Source: Rhodospirillales bacterium (GTDB taxonomy: Bacteria; Pseudomonadota; Alphaproteobacteria; Acetobacterales; Acetobacteraceae). From it: DNA of 34,703 nt. The first letter of the stretch is position 1; the number at the start of each line of letters is the position of its first letter. Position numbers and translations under genes: made by a program. Under the pieces are notes generated by a model, which did not search any database, had not been told where the DNA came from, and saw only the letters and a program-made list of their open reading frames with translations. Positions 23,327 through 30,251 of the stretch are shown here, piece after piece. The stretch spans positions 1 to 34,703 of the forward strand of contig JAGWSV010000207.1 in NCBI GenBank assembly GCA_028869315.1, in the 5' to 3' direction.

Positions 23327-24523
23327 ATGACCCAGTCGCAGCCCGACCCATTCGGCGCCTTCGTCCCCGGCCCGCGGACCACCGTCGGCCCGCTCGGCAC
23401 CGGGCGCCTGTCCGGCCTGCGGTTCGCCGTGAAGGACCTGTTCGACGTGGCCGGCACCGTCACCGGCTACGGCCATCCGGACTGGGCGCGCACCCATCCC
23501 CCCGCGATCGCGACCGCACCGATCGTGACGGCCCTGCTGCAGGCCGGCGCCAGTCTTGCCGGCAAGACCCGGACCATGGAGCTCGCGTTCGGGCTGACCG
23601 GGGAGAACATCTGGCAGGGCACGCCAATCAATCCCGTCGCGCCGGATCGCTTCCCCGGCGGATCGAGCTGCGGGTCCGCCGTCGCCGTCGCCGGCGAACT
23701 GGTGGATTTCGCGCTGGGCTCGGACACCGGCGGCTCGGTGCGGATTCCCGCCAGTTATTGCGGCTTGTTCGGCCTCCGCCCGACGCATGGCGCGGTCAGC
23801 CTCGCCGGTGCCCGCGGCCTGGCGCCAAGCCTCGACACGCCAGGCTGGTTCGCGCGCAGCGCCTCGGTGCTGGCCGCGGTGGGCGACGTGCTGCTTCCCA
23901 ACCCGGCGGCGCTCTTGAGCGGCCCGCTTCTGCTGGTGGAGGAAGCCTGGATGAACGCCCAGCTTGCCGTCGCGAAGGCACTTCGCCCGAAGTTGGAGCG
24001 ACTGGAAGCGCTGTGTGGCCGCGCGATGGACGTGCGGCTGGCGCCCGAGGGGATCGACAGCCTCTACGACCACATCCGCGCCGTGCAGGCCGAGGAAGCC
24101 TGGGCAACATTGGGGGACTGGGTGGCGACAGTGAACCCGACCTTTGGTCCCGGCATCGGCGCACGCTTCGCCGCGGCCCGCGCCATGGACCCATCCGATG
24201 CCCTGCGCGGGCGGACGTTCCGCCGCATGTTCCAAGCCCGCGTGCACCCGCTGCTCGCCGGCGGCGCGATCCTCGTCTATCCGACCAGCCCCTGCGCTGC
24301 CCCGCTGCTGGCAAGCCCGCTTTCGGAGCAGGAGTCGGTGCGCCAGGCAACGGTCGGCGTGACCGCGATCGCCGGGTTCTGCGGGTTACCCGAAGTGACC
24401 CTGCCGGCCGCCCGGCTGGACGGGGCACCGCTCGGGCTGTCTCTGGTCGCCGGTCCCGGACGGGACCAGGCGCTGCTCGCATTTGCCTGCGACGCCGCGA
24501 CGGTGTTGGGTTTGCCCGTCTGA
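23327..24523 (+). CDS. amidase-signature family amidohydrolase
   Basis: 398 residues, similar in outline to short AMI1-like amidases. Hydrolyses a C-N amide bond; substrate unknown. The Ser-cisSer-Lys triad is visible: Lys36 in RFAVKDLFDVAG, cis-Ser about 113 in FPGGSSCGSAVAVA, and nucleophile Ser137 in GSDTGGSVRIPASYCGLFGLRPTHG. The C-terminal core ends with GLSLVAGPGRDQALLAFA, so the protein is complete. The ATG at 23327 matches the usual DPFGAF-PGP start; Shine-Dalgarno is weak. The stop codon lies inside a 17-bp tandem duplication. An acetyltransferase follows 58 bases later on the same strand, and the two may be cotranscribed. Confidence 0.88.
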   Translation: MTQSQPDPFGAFVPGPRTTVGPLGTGRLSGLRFAVKDLFDVAGTVTGYGHPDWARTHPPAIATAPIVTALLQAGASLAGKTRTMELAFGLTGENIWQGTPINPVAPDRFPGGSSCGSAVAVAGELVDFALGSDTGGSVRIPASYCGLFGLRPTHGAVSLAGARGLAPSLDTPGWFARSASVLAAVGDVLLPNPAALLSGPLLLVEEAWMNAQLAVAKALRPKLERLEALCGRAMDVRLAPEGIDSLYDHIRAVQAEEAWATLGDWVATVNPTFGPGIGARFAAARAMDPSDALRGRTFRRMFQARVHPLLAGGAILVYPTSPCAAPLLASPLSEQESVRQATVGVTAIAGFCGLPEVTLPAARLDGAPLGLSLVAGPGRDQALLAFACDAATVLGLPV

Positions 24524-24551
24524 CCTTCATGTCCGTCTGACATTCATGTCC
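24518..24551 (+). repeat. 17-bp tandem duplication across the amidase stop codon
   Basis: GTCTGACCTTCATGTCC (24518-24534) is followed directly by GTCTGACATTCATGTCC (24535-24551), one mismatch. The first copy carries the amidase TGA. The second copy includes an ATG (24546) in frame with the acetyltransferase, so the duplication may have created an alternative upstream start. Confidence 0.85.
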
Positions 24552-24581
24552 GACGTCCTCTTTCGCGACGCAGGAGCCGCC

Positions 24582-25118
24582 ATGCCGATCCGCCCCGCCA
24601 CCGACGCCGACGTTCCGGAGCTGCAGTCGATCTACGCCCATCACGTGCTGCACGGCACTGGGACGTTCGAGGAGGTGCCCCCCTCGGTCGAGGAGATGGC
24701 GGAGCGGTTCGCCCGGGTACGCGAACGCGGCTGGCCCTGGCTGGTGTCGTCCGACGCCTCCGGCGTGCTCGGCTACGCCTACGCGACCCAGTTCCGCGAC
24801 CGCAGCGCCTATCGTTTCACCCTGGAGGACAGCGTCTACGTGCGCGAGGACCAGCGCGGCCAGGGCGTTGGCAAGGCGCTCGTCGCGCGGCTGCTGGAGA
24901 TGTCGGAGACCGCCGGGTTCCGCCAGATGATGGCGGTGATCGGCGATACCGAGAACGCCGGATCCATCGGCCTTCACGCCAGCCTGGGGTTCCAGCACGC
25001 CGGTACGTTGCGCGCCGCCGGGCTGAAATTCGGACGCTGGCTGGACGTCGTCTATATGCAACGGGCACTGGGCGCCGGCGGCAGCACCATGCCGGAGGGC
25101 GACCCGGCTGCGATTTGA
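24582..25118 (+). CDS. GNAT acetyltransferase, phosphinothricin acetyltransferase-like
   Basis: 178 residues. Transfers acetyl from acetyl-CoA to an amine. The N-terminus MPIRPATDADVPELQSIYAHHV and GTGTFEEVPPSVEEM are typical of the phosphinothricin/methionine-sulfone acetyltransferase (PAT/MddA-like) group. The CoA pyrophosphate loop is QRGQGVGKAL, and NAGSIGLHASLGFQHAGTL with the final FGRWLDVVYMQ matches the C-terminal beta sheet of the group. AGGAG lies 6 bases before the ATG at 24582; an in-frame ATG at 24546 lacks a clear Shine-Dalgarno. These enzymes commonly detoxify oxidised or analogue amino acids; the substrate here is unproven. Confidence 0.87.
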   Translation: MPIRPATDADVPELQSIYAHHVLHGTGTFEEVPPSVEEMAERFARVRERGWPWLVSSDASGVLGYAYATQFRDRSAYRFTLEDSVYVREDQRGQGVGKALVARLLEMSETAGFRQMMAVIGDTENAGSIGLHASLGFQHAGTLRAAGLKFGRWLDVVYMQRALGAGGSTMPEGDPAAI

Positions 25119-25129
25119 CCGGCCCCCGA

Positions 25130-25227
25130 GCGCGATCGCCTAAGGCCGAAGGCCGGAAGGCGGGAATCGCGCGAGCAATCAACCGCAAAGCGCGATCGGC
25201 TAAGGCCGGAAGGCGGGAATCGCGCGA
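25130..25227. repeat. two REP-like palindromic repeats
   Basis: Copy 1 (25130-25174) and copy 2 (25190-25227) share GCGCGATCGsCTAAGGCCG...GGAAGGCGGG and end ATCGCGCGA; copy 1 has an extra 7-base AAGGCCG. Each folds as a hairpin: GCGCGAT pairs with ATCGCGC, and inside it CGCCT pairs with AGGCG (one mismatch in copy 2). They lie between the convergent acetyltransferase and GFA genes, a typical REP position, and may block read-through from both sides. Confidence 0.75.
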
Positions 25228-25312
25228 TCGATCGGCTCGCCAGGGCGTCGATGGACCGATCTCGGAGGTTCCTGGGCTACTCCAGGATAACGGTGTCTGC
25301 CTGTGATCGGCA

Positions 25313-25774
25313 TTATGCGTCCGGTGTGTCGTGGTCGGGATGTTGCAGGCTAGACACGGTAAGACCAGGGCGCGGCACCGTCTGGCGTTCTGGCAGACGT
25401 CCAGGGATCAGCCGGTCGATCCAGGGCACACGCGCCTCTGCACCAAACTGTTCCCTCGGAGGCAGTTCCGACGGGGTGTCGAGGCTGCCGGTCGTCACCT
25501 CGATTTCCGCGCCATTCAGGAAGTGAAAGGTCAATGGGGTGCCGCAGGCCGCGCAGAAATGCCGCTCCGCCACCGATGAACTCTGGAAGCGCGCCGGCTG
25601 CCCCCGAGTCCAGACCAGGTCAGCAACTTTCACCTTGCACAAAGCCGCGAACAGGCTGCCCGTGGCCTTCTGGCACATGCGGCAATGACAAATGGTCGAT
25701 TCCGGCATGGCAAGCAGCGCATAACGCACCGCACCGCACTGGCAACCACCGGTTCGTCTGTGATGTGGCATCAT
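25313..25774 (-). CDS. GFA / CENP-V-family zinc-binding protein
   Basis: 153 residues, full length for the family. The zinc-binding cysteines are in the expected places: GGCQCGAVRYAL near the start, ICHCRMCQKATGS, and HFCAACGTPLTF. Family members were named glutathione-dependent formaldehyde-activating (Gfa), but that activity is disputed for many. Formate dehydrogenase in the same window makes a link to formaldehyde oxidation tempting, but they are 18 kb apart. GGAG precedes the first of two adjacent ATGs. A single gene on the minus strand, facing the REP-like repeats. Confidence 0.87.
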   Translation of the reverse strand: MMPHHRRTGGCQCGAVRYALLAMPESTICHCRMCQKATGSLFAALCKVKVADLVWTRGQPARFQSSSVAERHFCAACGTPLTFHFLNGAEIEVTTGSLDTPSELPPREQFGAEARVPWIDRLIPGRLPERQTVPRPGLTVSSLQHPDHDTPDA

Positions 25775-25884
25775 GACGTCTCCAGAAGGTTTTTCTGCTG
25801 CCGCGGATCATCATCGGGTTGGGTTGACCCGATCATGATCTCACGACCCGTGCCCGGGCCGGGCCGCTACGCGAGTACCGGCAT

Positions 25885-26529
25885 CTATACCAGCACTGGC
25901 GTTCCGGTCGCCTTCCGCACCGCCTCGATCCCGACCCCCGGCGCCAGTTCCTGCACCCGGAAGGCCTCGCCCGTCGGCTCGAACAGGCCGAGATTGGTTG
26001 CCACCAGCTTCACCACGCCGCGCGCCGTCACCGGCAGCGCGCAGGCGGGTACCAGGCGCGGCGCGCCGGTGCGGGTGGTGTGCTCCATGATCAGGAACAC
26101 GCGCCGGGCGCAGGCGGCGAGGTCCATCGCGCCGCCGATACCGCCGCCTTTGCCGCGGCCGATCCGCCAGTTGGCGAAATCGCCCGTGCTCGCGACCTCG
26201 TAAGCGCCGAGCACCGTCACGTCGATGCGCCCGCCGCGGATGATGGCGAAACTGTCGGCATGGTGAACCACCGCCGCACCGGGCAGCAGCGTGACGTTCT
26301 GCCCGCCGGCGTTCACAAGGTTAAGGTCTTCCTCCCCCGTCGGCGCGATCGGACCGTAGCCGATCACGCCGTTCTCCGAGTGGTAGATGATCCGTCTGTC
26401 GCCTATATCGGTATTCGAACAAAGCGTGGGGATGCCGACGCCGAGATTGACGATCCAGCCGTCCTCGAACCGGGCGGCGATCCGGTCGGCCATCTGCTGG
26501 CGGGTGAAGCCTTTCGCCTGATCGCTCAT
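25885..26529 (-). CDS. CoA-transferase subunit B (3-oxoacid/3-oxoadipate type)
   Basis: 214 residues, family I CoA-transferase beta subunit. Moves CoA between an acyl-CoA (often succinyl-CoA) and a 3-oxo acid. The catalytic Glu is Glu52 in HSENGVIGYGP, which forms the glutamyl-CoA intermediate. VNLGVGIPTLCSN and GKGGGIGGAMDLAACARRV are family signatures. The ATG overlaps the subunit A stop as ATGA. The sequence does not discriminate ScoB from PcaJ; no other ketone-body or beta-ketoadipate gene is nearby to decide. Confidence 0.92.
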   Translation of the reverse strand: MSDQAKGFTRQQMADRIAARFEDGWIVNLGVGIPTLCSNTDIGDRRIIYHSENGVIGYGPIAPTGEEDLNLVNAGGQNVTLLPGAAVVHHADSFAIIRGGRIDVTVLGAYEVASTGDFANWRIGRGKGGGIGGAMDLAACARRVFLIMEHTTRTGAPRLVPACALPVTARGVVKLVATNLGLFEPTGEAFRVQELAPGVGIEAVRKATGTPVLV

Positions 26530-27263
26530 CGTGCGGCGCGCTCCTCGCGCTTGCGCGGCCACAGGCCGACGGGCGGCGGCGGGATTTCCACCAGCCGCTG
26601 GACGAAGATGCCCGGCGTGTGCACCATATCCGGATCGATCGCGCCTTCCGGCAGGATCGGCTCTTCCACCTCGGCGATCGCCACCCGCGCGGCCATTGCC
26701 ATGACCGGGTTGAAGTTACGCTGCGAGCGATGGAACCGGAGATTGCCGAACGCGTCGGACCGCCGCGCGCGCAGGAAGGCGAAGTCCAGGGGCAGCGCAT
26801 ATTCGAGCAGGTATTCCCGCCCATTGATAACTCGGGTTTCGTGGCTTTCGGCCAGTTCGGTGCCGACCGCGGTGGGGGTGTAGAAGGCGGGGATGCCAGC
26901 GCCGGCGGCGCGCAGCCGCTCGGCCAGAGTTCCCTGCGGGACCAGTTCGGCATCCACTTCGCCGGCCTCGTAATATTTCGTGAACGGCAGCACGTCGGAG
27001 GCGCGGGTGGCGGCGGTGAAGGCGCAGATCACTTTGCGCACCTGACCGCGCTCCACCAGCATGCCGATATCGGGCATGCGAGGCTGCTGCGCGCCGCCGG
27101 TCGTGTTGGCCACCAGCGTAAGGTCGCGGACCCCTCGCTCGGCCAGCGCGGCGATCAGGTTGAACGGGGTGCCGGGCATGCCGAACCCGGCAAACCCGAC
27201 GGTGGCGCCATCCGGGATGTCGGCGACGGCGGCGGCGAAGCTGGGAACTTGCTTGCCTGACAT
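26526..27263 (-). CDS. CoA-transferase subunit A (3-oxoacid/3-oxoadipate type)
   Basis: 245 residues, the alpha partner of the subunit encoded directly downstream. The glycine-rich CoA-binding loop GFAGFGMPGTPFNLI is near the N-terminus. Also present are VPQGTLAERLRAAGAGIPAFYTPTAVGT and the end of the domain with EEPILPEGAIDPDMVHTPGIFVQRLV. The C-terminus is basic. The start at 27263 gives the family N-terminus MSGKQVPSFAAAVADIPDG. It is divergent from secB. A TTGACA-bearing promoter candidate lies upstream. Substrate specificity cannot be read from sequence. Confidence 0.92.
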   Translation of the reverse strand: MSGKQVPSFAAAVADIPDGATVGFAGFGMPGTPFNLIAALAERGVRDLTLVANTTGGAQQPRMPDIGMLVERGQVRKVICAFTAATRASDVLPFTKYYEAGEVDAELVPQGTLAERLRAAGAGIPAFYTPTAVGTELAESHETRVINGREYLLEYALPLDFAFLRARRSDAFGNLRFHRSQRNFNPVMAMAARVAIAEVEEPILPEGAIDPDMVHTPGIFVQRLVEIPPPPVGLWPRKREERAAR

Positions 27264-27301
27264 GGTTCGGAATGCGCCTCAGGGCTGAATTTCGCCGCAA
27301 G

Positions 27302-27330
27302 ATCAACGGGCAGGATGCTCGTTGTGTCAA
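27302..27330 (-). promoter_or_regulatory. possible promoter of the CoA-transferase genes
   Basis: On the minus strand TTGACA (27325-27330) is followed after 17 bases by GTTGAT (27302-27307). The -35 is perfect and the -10 weak. It lies about 40 bases upstream of the subunit A start. Confidence 0.35.
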
Positions 27331-27458
27331 GCGCATCGCGGTGCCCGCGTCCTGCGCCGCGGTCCCTCCGCGTTCCATCGTCTTCCCGCGCGTTCCGCCC
27401 CTGGGCTTAGGCGGCGGATCGTGCTAGGCGCGGGCCGATGATCCGCACGGAGAGCAAG

Positions 27459-27998
27459 ATGTCCGAGACCACCGCCCCCCCCCAGGCCGCCGGGCAGCAG
27501 ACGACGCCGCTGGTGGTTAATATCCAGTACGTGAAGGACCTCTCGTTCGAGGTGCCGGGCGCACCGCAAATCTTCAGCCAGATGCGCGCCCAGCCGCAGG
27601 TGAACATCAACCTCGACGTCCAGGCGCGTCGGATCGAGGAAGGACAGAACCTTTACGAAGTGAGCCTGGTGATCCGCGCCGAGGCGCAGGAGCCAGCCAC
27701 CCAAGGTCATAGCGCCGGCAATGGGGCCGGCCAAGGCCAGGGCGCGGCCGCCGGCGCGACCATCTTCGTCGCCGAACTAACCTATTCTGGCGTGTTCACC
27801 CTCAACGGGCTGCCGGACAACGCGATCGAGCCGGTGCTGCTGGTGGAATGCCCGCGCATCCTGTTCCCGTTCGCCCGCAACATCCTCTCGGACGTCACCC
27901 GCGACGGCGGCTTCCCGCCGGTGCTGCTGCAGCCGATCGACTTCGTCGCGTTGTGGCAGGCGCGCCGGGCCCAGGCGCAGCAGGCCGCCACGGCCTGA
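27459..27998 (+). CDS. secB: protein-export chaperone SecB
   Basis: 179 residues. SecB keeps presecretory proteins unfolded and delivers them to SecA. Family signatures: VNIQYVKDLSFEVPGAP, QVNINLDVQARR, FVAELTYSGVFTLNGLP, LLVECPRILFPFARNILSDVTRDGGFPPVLLQPIDF. Odd feature: a low-complexity Gly/Ala/Gln insert of roughly 20 residues (GHSAGNGAGQGQGAAAG) sits in the middle, in a loop between strands, lengthening the protein beyond the usual 150-165. GGAG lies just before the ATG at 27459; the ATG at 27438 is less likely. Single gene, divergent from the CoA-transferase. Confidence 0.95.
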   Translation: MSETTAPPQAAGQQTTPLVVNIQYVKDLSFEVPGAPQIFSQMRAQPQVNINLDVQARRIEEGQNLYEVSLVIRAEAQEPATQGHSAGNGAGQGQGAAAGATIFVAELTYSGVFTLNGLPDNAIEPVLLVECPRILFPFARNILSDVTRDGGFPPVLLQPIDFVALWQARRAQAQQAATA

Positions 27999-28089
27999 TC
28001 CCGGGCACGGGCGTCGCGGATTTGGGCGGGCGAACCGCGGGCACGCAGATAGCCCTCGACGGCCTGGCGGGGCGCACAAGACCGCTCCG

Positions 28090-28118
28090 GGCCGGATGTT
28101 GCTCAGCTTGATCCGGCC
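28090..28118. terminator. hairpin between secB and trxA
   Basis: GGCCGGAT (28090-28097) pairs perfectly with ATCCGGCC (28111-28118) over a 13-base loop. It lies about 90 bases after the secB stop and 70 before trxA. No T-run follows. It may be a factor-dependent terminator or simply a palindrome. Confidence 0.3.
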
Positions 28119-28190
28119 AGGGCTTCGCCCCACCTTGCGTGCAGACGATTCCGATCCCGCCCCATCCTAGCCGCAACAACGAGGTCCGCG

Positions 28191-28517
28191 ATGAGCGCGA
28201 ACACCAAGCCGGTTACCGACTCCAGTTTCACCGCCGACGTCCTGAGCGCGCCAGGCCCCGTTCTGGTAGATTTCTGGGCCGAATGGTGCGGCCCCTGCAA
28301 AATGATCGCGCCGGCGCTCGAAGAACTGGCCGACGAGTTTGCCGGCAAGCTGACGGTGGCGAAGGTGAATATCGACGACAACCCGGTCTCACCGAACACT
28401 TACGGCGTGCGTGGGATTCCGACCCTGATCCTGTTCAAGGACGGCAAGCCTGCGGCCACTCAGGTGGGGGCGCTGCCGAAGGGACGCTTGAAAGACTGGC
28501 TCGCCGGCAACCTCTGA
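28191..28517 (+). CDS. trxA: thioredoxin
   Basis: 108 residues, canonical cytosolic thioredoxin. The redox motif WCGPCK has its cysteines at 33 and 36. [20 protein letters not shown], the cis-proline loop [12 protein letters not shown] and the C-terminal [16 protein letters not shown] are all standard. It reduces disulfides in ribonucleotide reductase, methionine sulfoxide reductase and others, using thioredoxin reductase (not encoded here). GAGG precedes the ATG. In many alphaproteobacteria trxA follows addA or folC; here it stands alone between secB and a region without a recognised gene. Confidence 0.95.
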   Translation: MSANTKPVTDSSFTADVLSAPGPVLVDFWAEWCGPCKMIAPALEELADEFAGKLTVAKVNIDDNPVSPNTYGVRGIPTLILFKDGKPAATQVGALPKGRLKDWLAGNL

Positions 28518-29229
28518 GGTCCCCCCTCCTGCCCTGGCGGTGTCCGGCACCTTGAGCATCCGGAGCGCCCGAGGCTGTCTGCGACGGTGTACCCAACACC
28601 GGCCGGTGGGTCCCGTTTCGGTTTGAATGGCAAGTCGGTGCTGGCGCGCAGCCACGAGTTCACCGCTTCGGCGCGGGGCTGCGACGTCGGCTTGTCGCCG
28701 GGGCGGGTGCGACGCGTAGCGCCCTCGCCATTCGGTGCTCGCGGGCGAGGCCGCGGCGCCGCACGGCGTGCGCCCCATGCGGACCATGCTGGCGCATATT
28801 CCGTCCGTCGCTTGCGTGCTCGGTGGCGGCGCAAAACCGGGTGGTGGGCCACCTCGTGCGGACCTTGGGCGCCGCGCGCGCCTGGGGCGTGTGACTGGAT
28901 GGAAGCTTACCCCAGGCGGACGGGGATGGCCTGCCGGTCGCCGCGGCCATCGCACTGGGGCAGGCCGGAGACAGCCGGCGGTGACAGGGAAACCACGCAG
29001 TCGCTCCGCGTCTCGCTGGACCGCCAGGGCGCGGCGGCCGCAGGCACTTCTCCGTTGGCCCGACCTTCCCGGTTGGCTTGCCCATTGGCCGACGTGGCGC
29101 CGCGATCACGACAACGCGAGATGCGCGCGGCAAACGCCGGCGTTACATTTTGTAACCCGTCCGCCCGACGCCAGACACGATCCGGGCCGATCTGCGGACA
29201 CATCGCAACGACGACCGGGAGTGCATCCG
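28518..29229. other. 712-bp region without a recognised gene
   Basis: Several overlapping ORFs cross this stretch on both strands, but all read as Arg/Pro/Ala-rich shadow-type text and none has a recognisable domain or consistent start. The only clear element is the GTTACA-TTT-TGTAAC palindrome near its right end. It may be a decayed gene. I see no transposase fragment, RNA gene or long repeat in it. Confidence 0.4.
29142..29156. promoter_or_regulatory. perfect palindrome GTTACA-TTT-TGTAAC, probable operator
   Basis: A 15-base perfect dyad (6-base arms, 3-base centre) in an otherwise GC-rich region, 73 bases upstream of the ATG of the secreted Tyr/Pro-repeat protein. Arms of this kind (TTACA..TGTAA) are typical binding sites for dimeric helix-turn-helix regulators. 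The regulator is unknown. Confidence 0.55.
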
Positions 29230-29547
29230 ATGCGTGTCCGAGCCTTGATCTTCGCAACCGTAGTGGTCGGCGTGGCGGCCGGCCTGAGCGGCACCGCGAA
29301 GGCCGACCACGACGATTGGGGTCGCGGGTGGGGTCCGCTGTTCAGCTTCGGCCTGTCGGTGCCGGCCTATGCGCCGCCGCCGGTCTACTACGCCCCGCCG
29401 CCTGTATATTATGCCCCTCCTCCCCGCGCGTATTATGCGCCGCCACCTCGCCGGTATTACGCGCCGCCGCCGGCCTATTATGCGCGGCCACCGGCTGTCG
29501 TGGCGCCCCCGAGCCTGTCCTTCGGCGTGTCAATCCCGGTGCGATAA
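29230..29547 (+). CDS. small secreted Tyr/Pro-repeat protein
   Basis: 105 residues. A clear signal peptide (MRVRALIFATVVVGVAAGLSGTAKA, cleavage after AKA at about 25) precedes DHDDWGRGWGPLF. Then follow about six tandem copies of a 6-8-residue unit around YYAPPP (two exact YYAPPPV copies, then YYAPPPRA, YYAPPPRR, YYAPPPA, YYARPPA), and a C-terminal SLSFGVSIPVR. It is probably exported to the periplasm or surface; its sequence alone gives no function. Similar YYAPPP-type exported proteins occur in alphaproteobacteria as uncharacterised proteins. GGGAG lies 8 bases before the ATG. Likely controlled through the palindrome upstream. The 270-residue ORF of the track is an N-terminal over-extension. 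Confidence 0.8.
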   Translation: MRVRALIFATVVVGVAAGLSGTAKADHDDWGRGWGPLFSFGLSVPAYAPPPVYYAPPPVYYAPPPRAYYAPPPRRYYAPPPAYYARPPAVVAPPSLSFGVSIPVR

Positions 29548-29633
29548 GGAGGCTCGGTCTGGAAGGCCTCGTCGGAACACCCACCGGGCCCTCGCGAAGC
29601 GCGCCATTGTGAAGTGGGCCCTGGGGTAAGGCG

Positions 29634-29666
29634 GGCCTGCGCTTGCCGCCGCGTTCGGCGCAGGCC
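29634..29666. terminator. hairpin between the secreted-protein and VOC genes
   Basis: GGCCTGCGC (29634-29642) pairs perfectly with GCGCAGGCC (29658-29666), loop 15 bases. It lies 87 bases after the stop of the Tyr/Pro-repeat gene and 36 before the next gene. No T-run, so its termination role is inferred from position only. Confidence 0.35.
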
Positions 29667-29701
29667 AGACTCCCCATCGCTTCAACCGCCGGGGAGACAC
29701 G

Positions 29702-30241
29702 ATGATGGCGACGCGCGCCAAGCTCACCCATATGGGCCTCTATGTCCGCGACCTCGATCGCATGGTCGCATTCTACACCGATGTGCTCGGGCTGATCGTC
29801 ACTGATCGCGGTCCAGGCCGGGCTCCCGGCAGCGAATTGGTGTTCATGACCGCTGCCCCGGACTGCCACCACCAAGTTGTGTTGGCCTCCGGTCGGTCTG
29901 ACACGGGCGACGACACCCCGATCAACCAGATTTCGTTCACCGTCCGCTCGCTCGACGAGCTGCGCGCAGTGCGCGCGCAGGCGCTGGCACACGGCGTCAC
30001 CGACCTGCGCCAGACGAGCCACGGCAACGCCTGGTCGATCTATTTCCGCGACCCCGAAGGGAACACCTTGGAAGCCTATCTCGACACTCCCTTCCACGTG
30101 CCGCAGCCGCGCGGCGACGCGCTCGACCTCGACCAGCCGGACACGGCGATCCTGGCGGCAACCGAGGCGGCCTGTCGGGCCGACCCAGGCTTCCGCCCGC
30201 GCGCCGAATACATGCGGCAGATCGCCGCGCGCCTGGCATAG
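29702..30241 (+). CDS. VOC-family (glyoxalase/extradiol-dioxygenase fold) protein
   Basis: 179 residues. A vicinal-oxygen-chelate fold with two beta-alpha-beta-beta-beta modules and a C-terminal helical extension. Likely metal ligands: His10 in LTHMGLYVRDL, a His in CHHQVVLAS and Glu in PEGNTLEAYLDTP; YFRDPEGNTLEAYLD is a classic VOC signature. The reaction could be lyase, isomerase or ring-cleaving dioxygenase. The isocitrate-lyase/PEP-mutase-like gene begins 11 bases downstream on the same strand, so the two probably act on the same compound. Starts with two adjacent ATGs; the first is listed, with GGGGAG about 6 bases upstream. Confidence 0.85.
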   Translation: MMATRAKLTHMGLYVRDLDRMVAFYTDVLGLIVTDRGPGRAPGSELVFMTAAPDCHHQVVLASGRSDTGDDTPINQISFTVRSLDELRAVRAQALAHGVTDLRQTSHGNAWSIYFRDPEGNTLEAYLDTPFHVPQPRGDALDLDQPDTAILAATEAACRADPGFRPRAEYMRQIAARLA

Positions 30242-30251
30242 GGGGCCGGCG

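Noticed and set aside
29369-29500. Short repeats that might suggest a CRISPR array
   Set aside because: They encode in-frame YYAPPP units of a signal-peptide-bearing protein; there are no spacers or cas genes.
28587-29612. 341-residue plus-strand ORF across the empty region
   Set aside because: No recognisable domain, starts and ends arbitrarily, and overlaps the secreted protein gene in a different frame.
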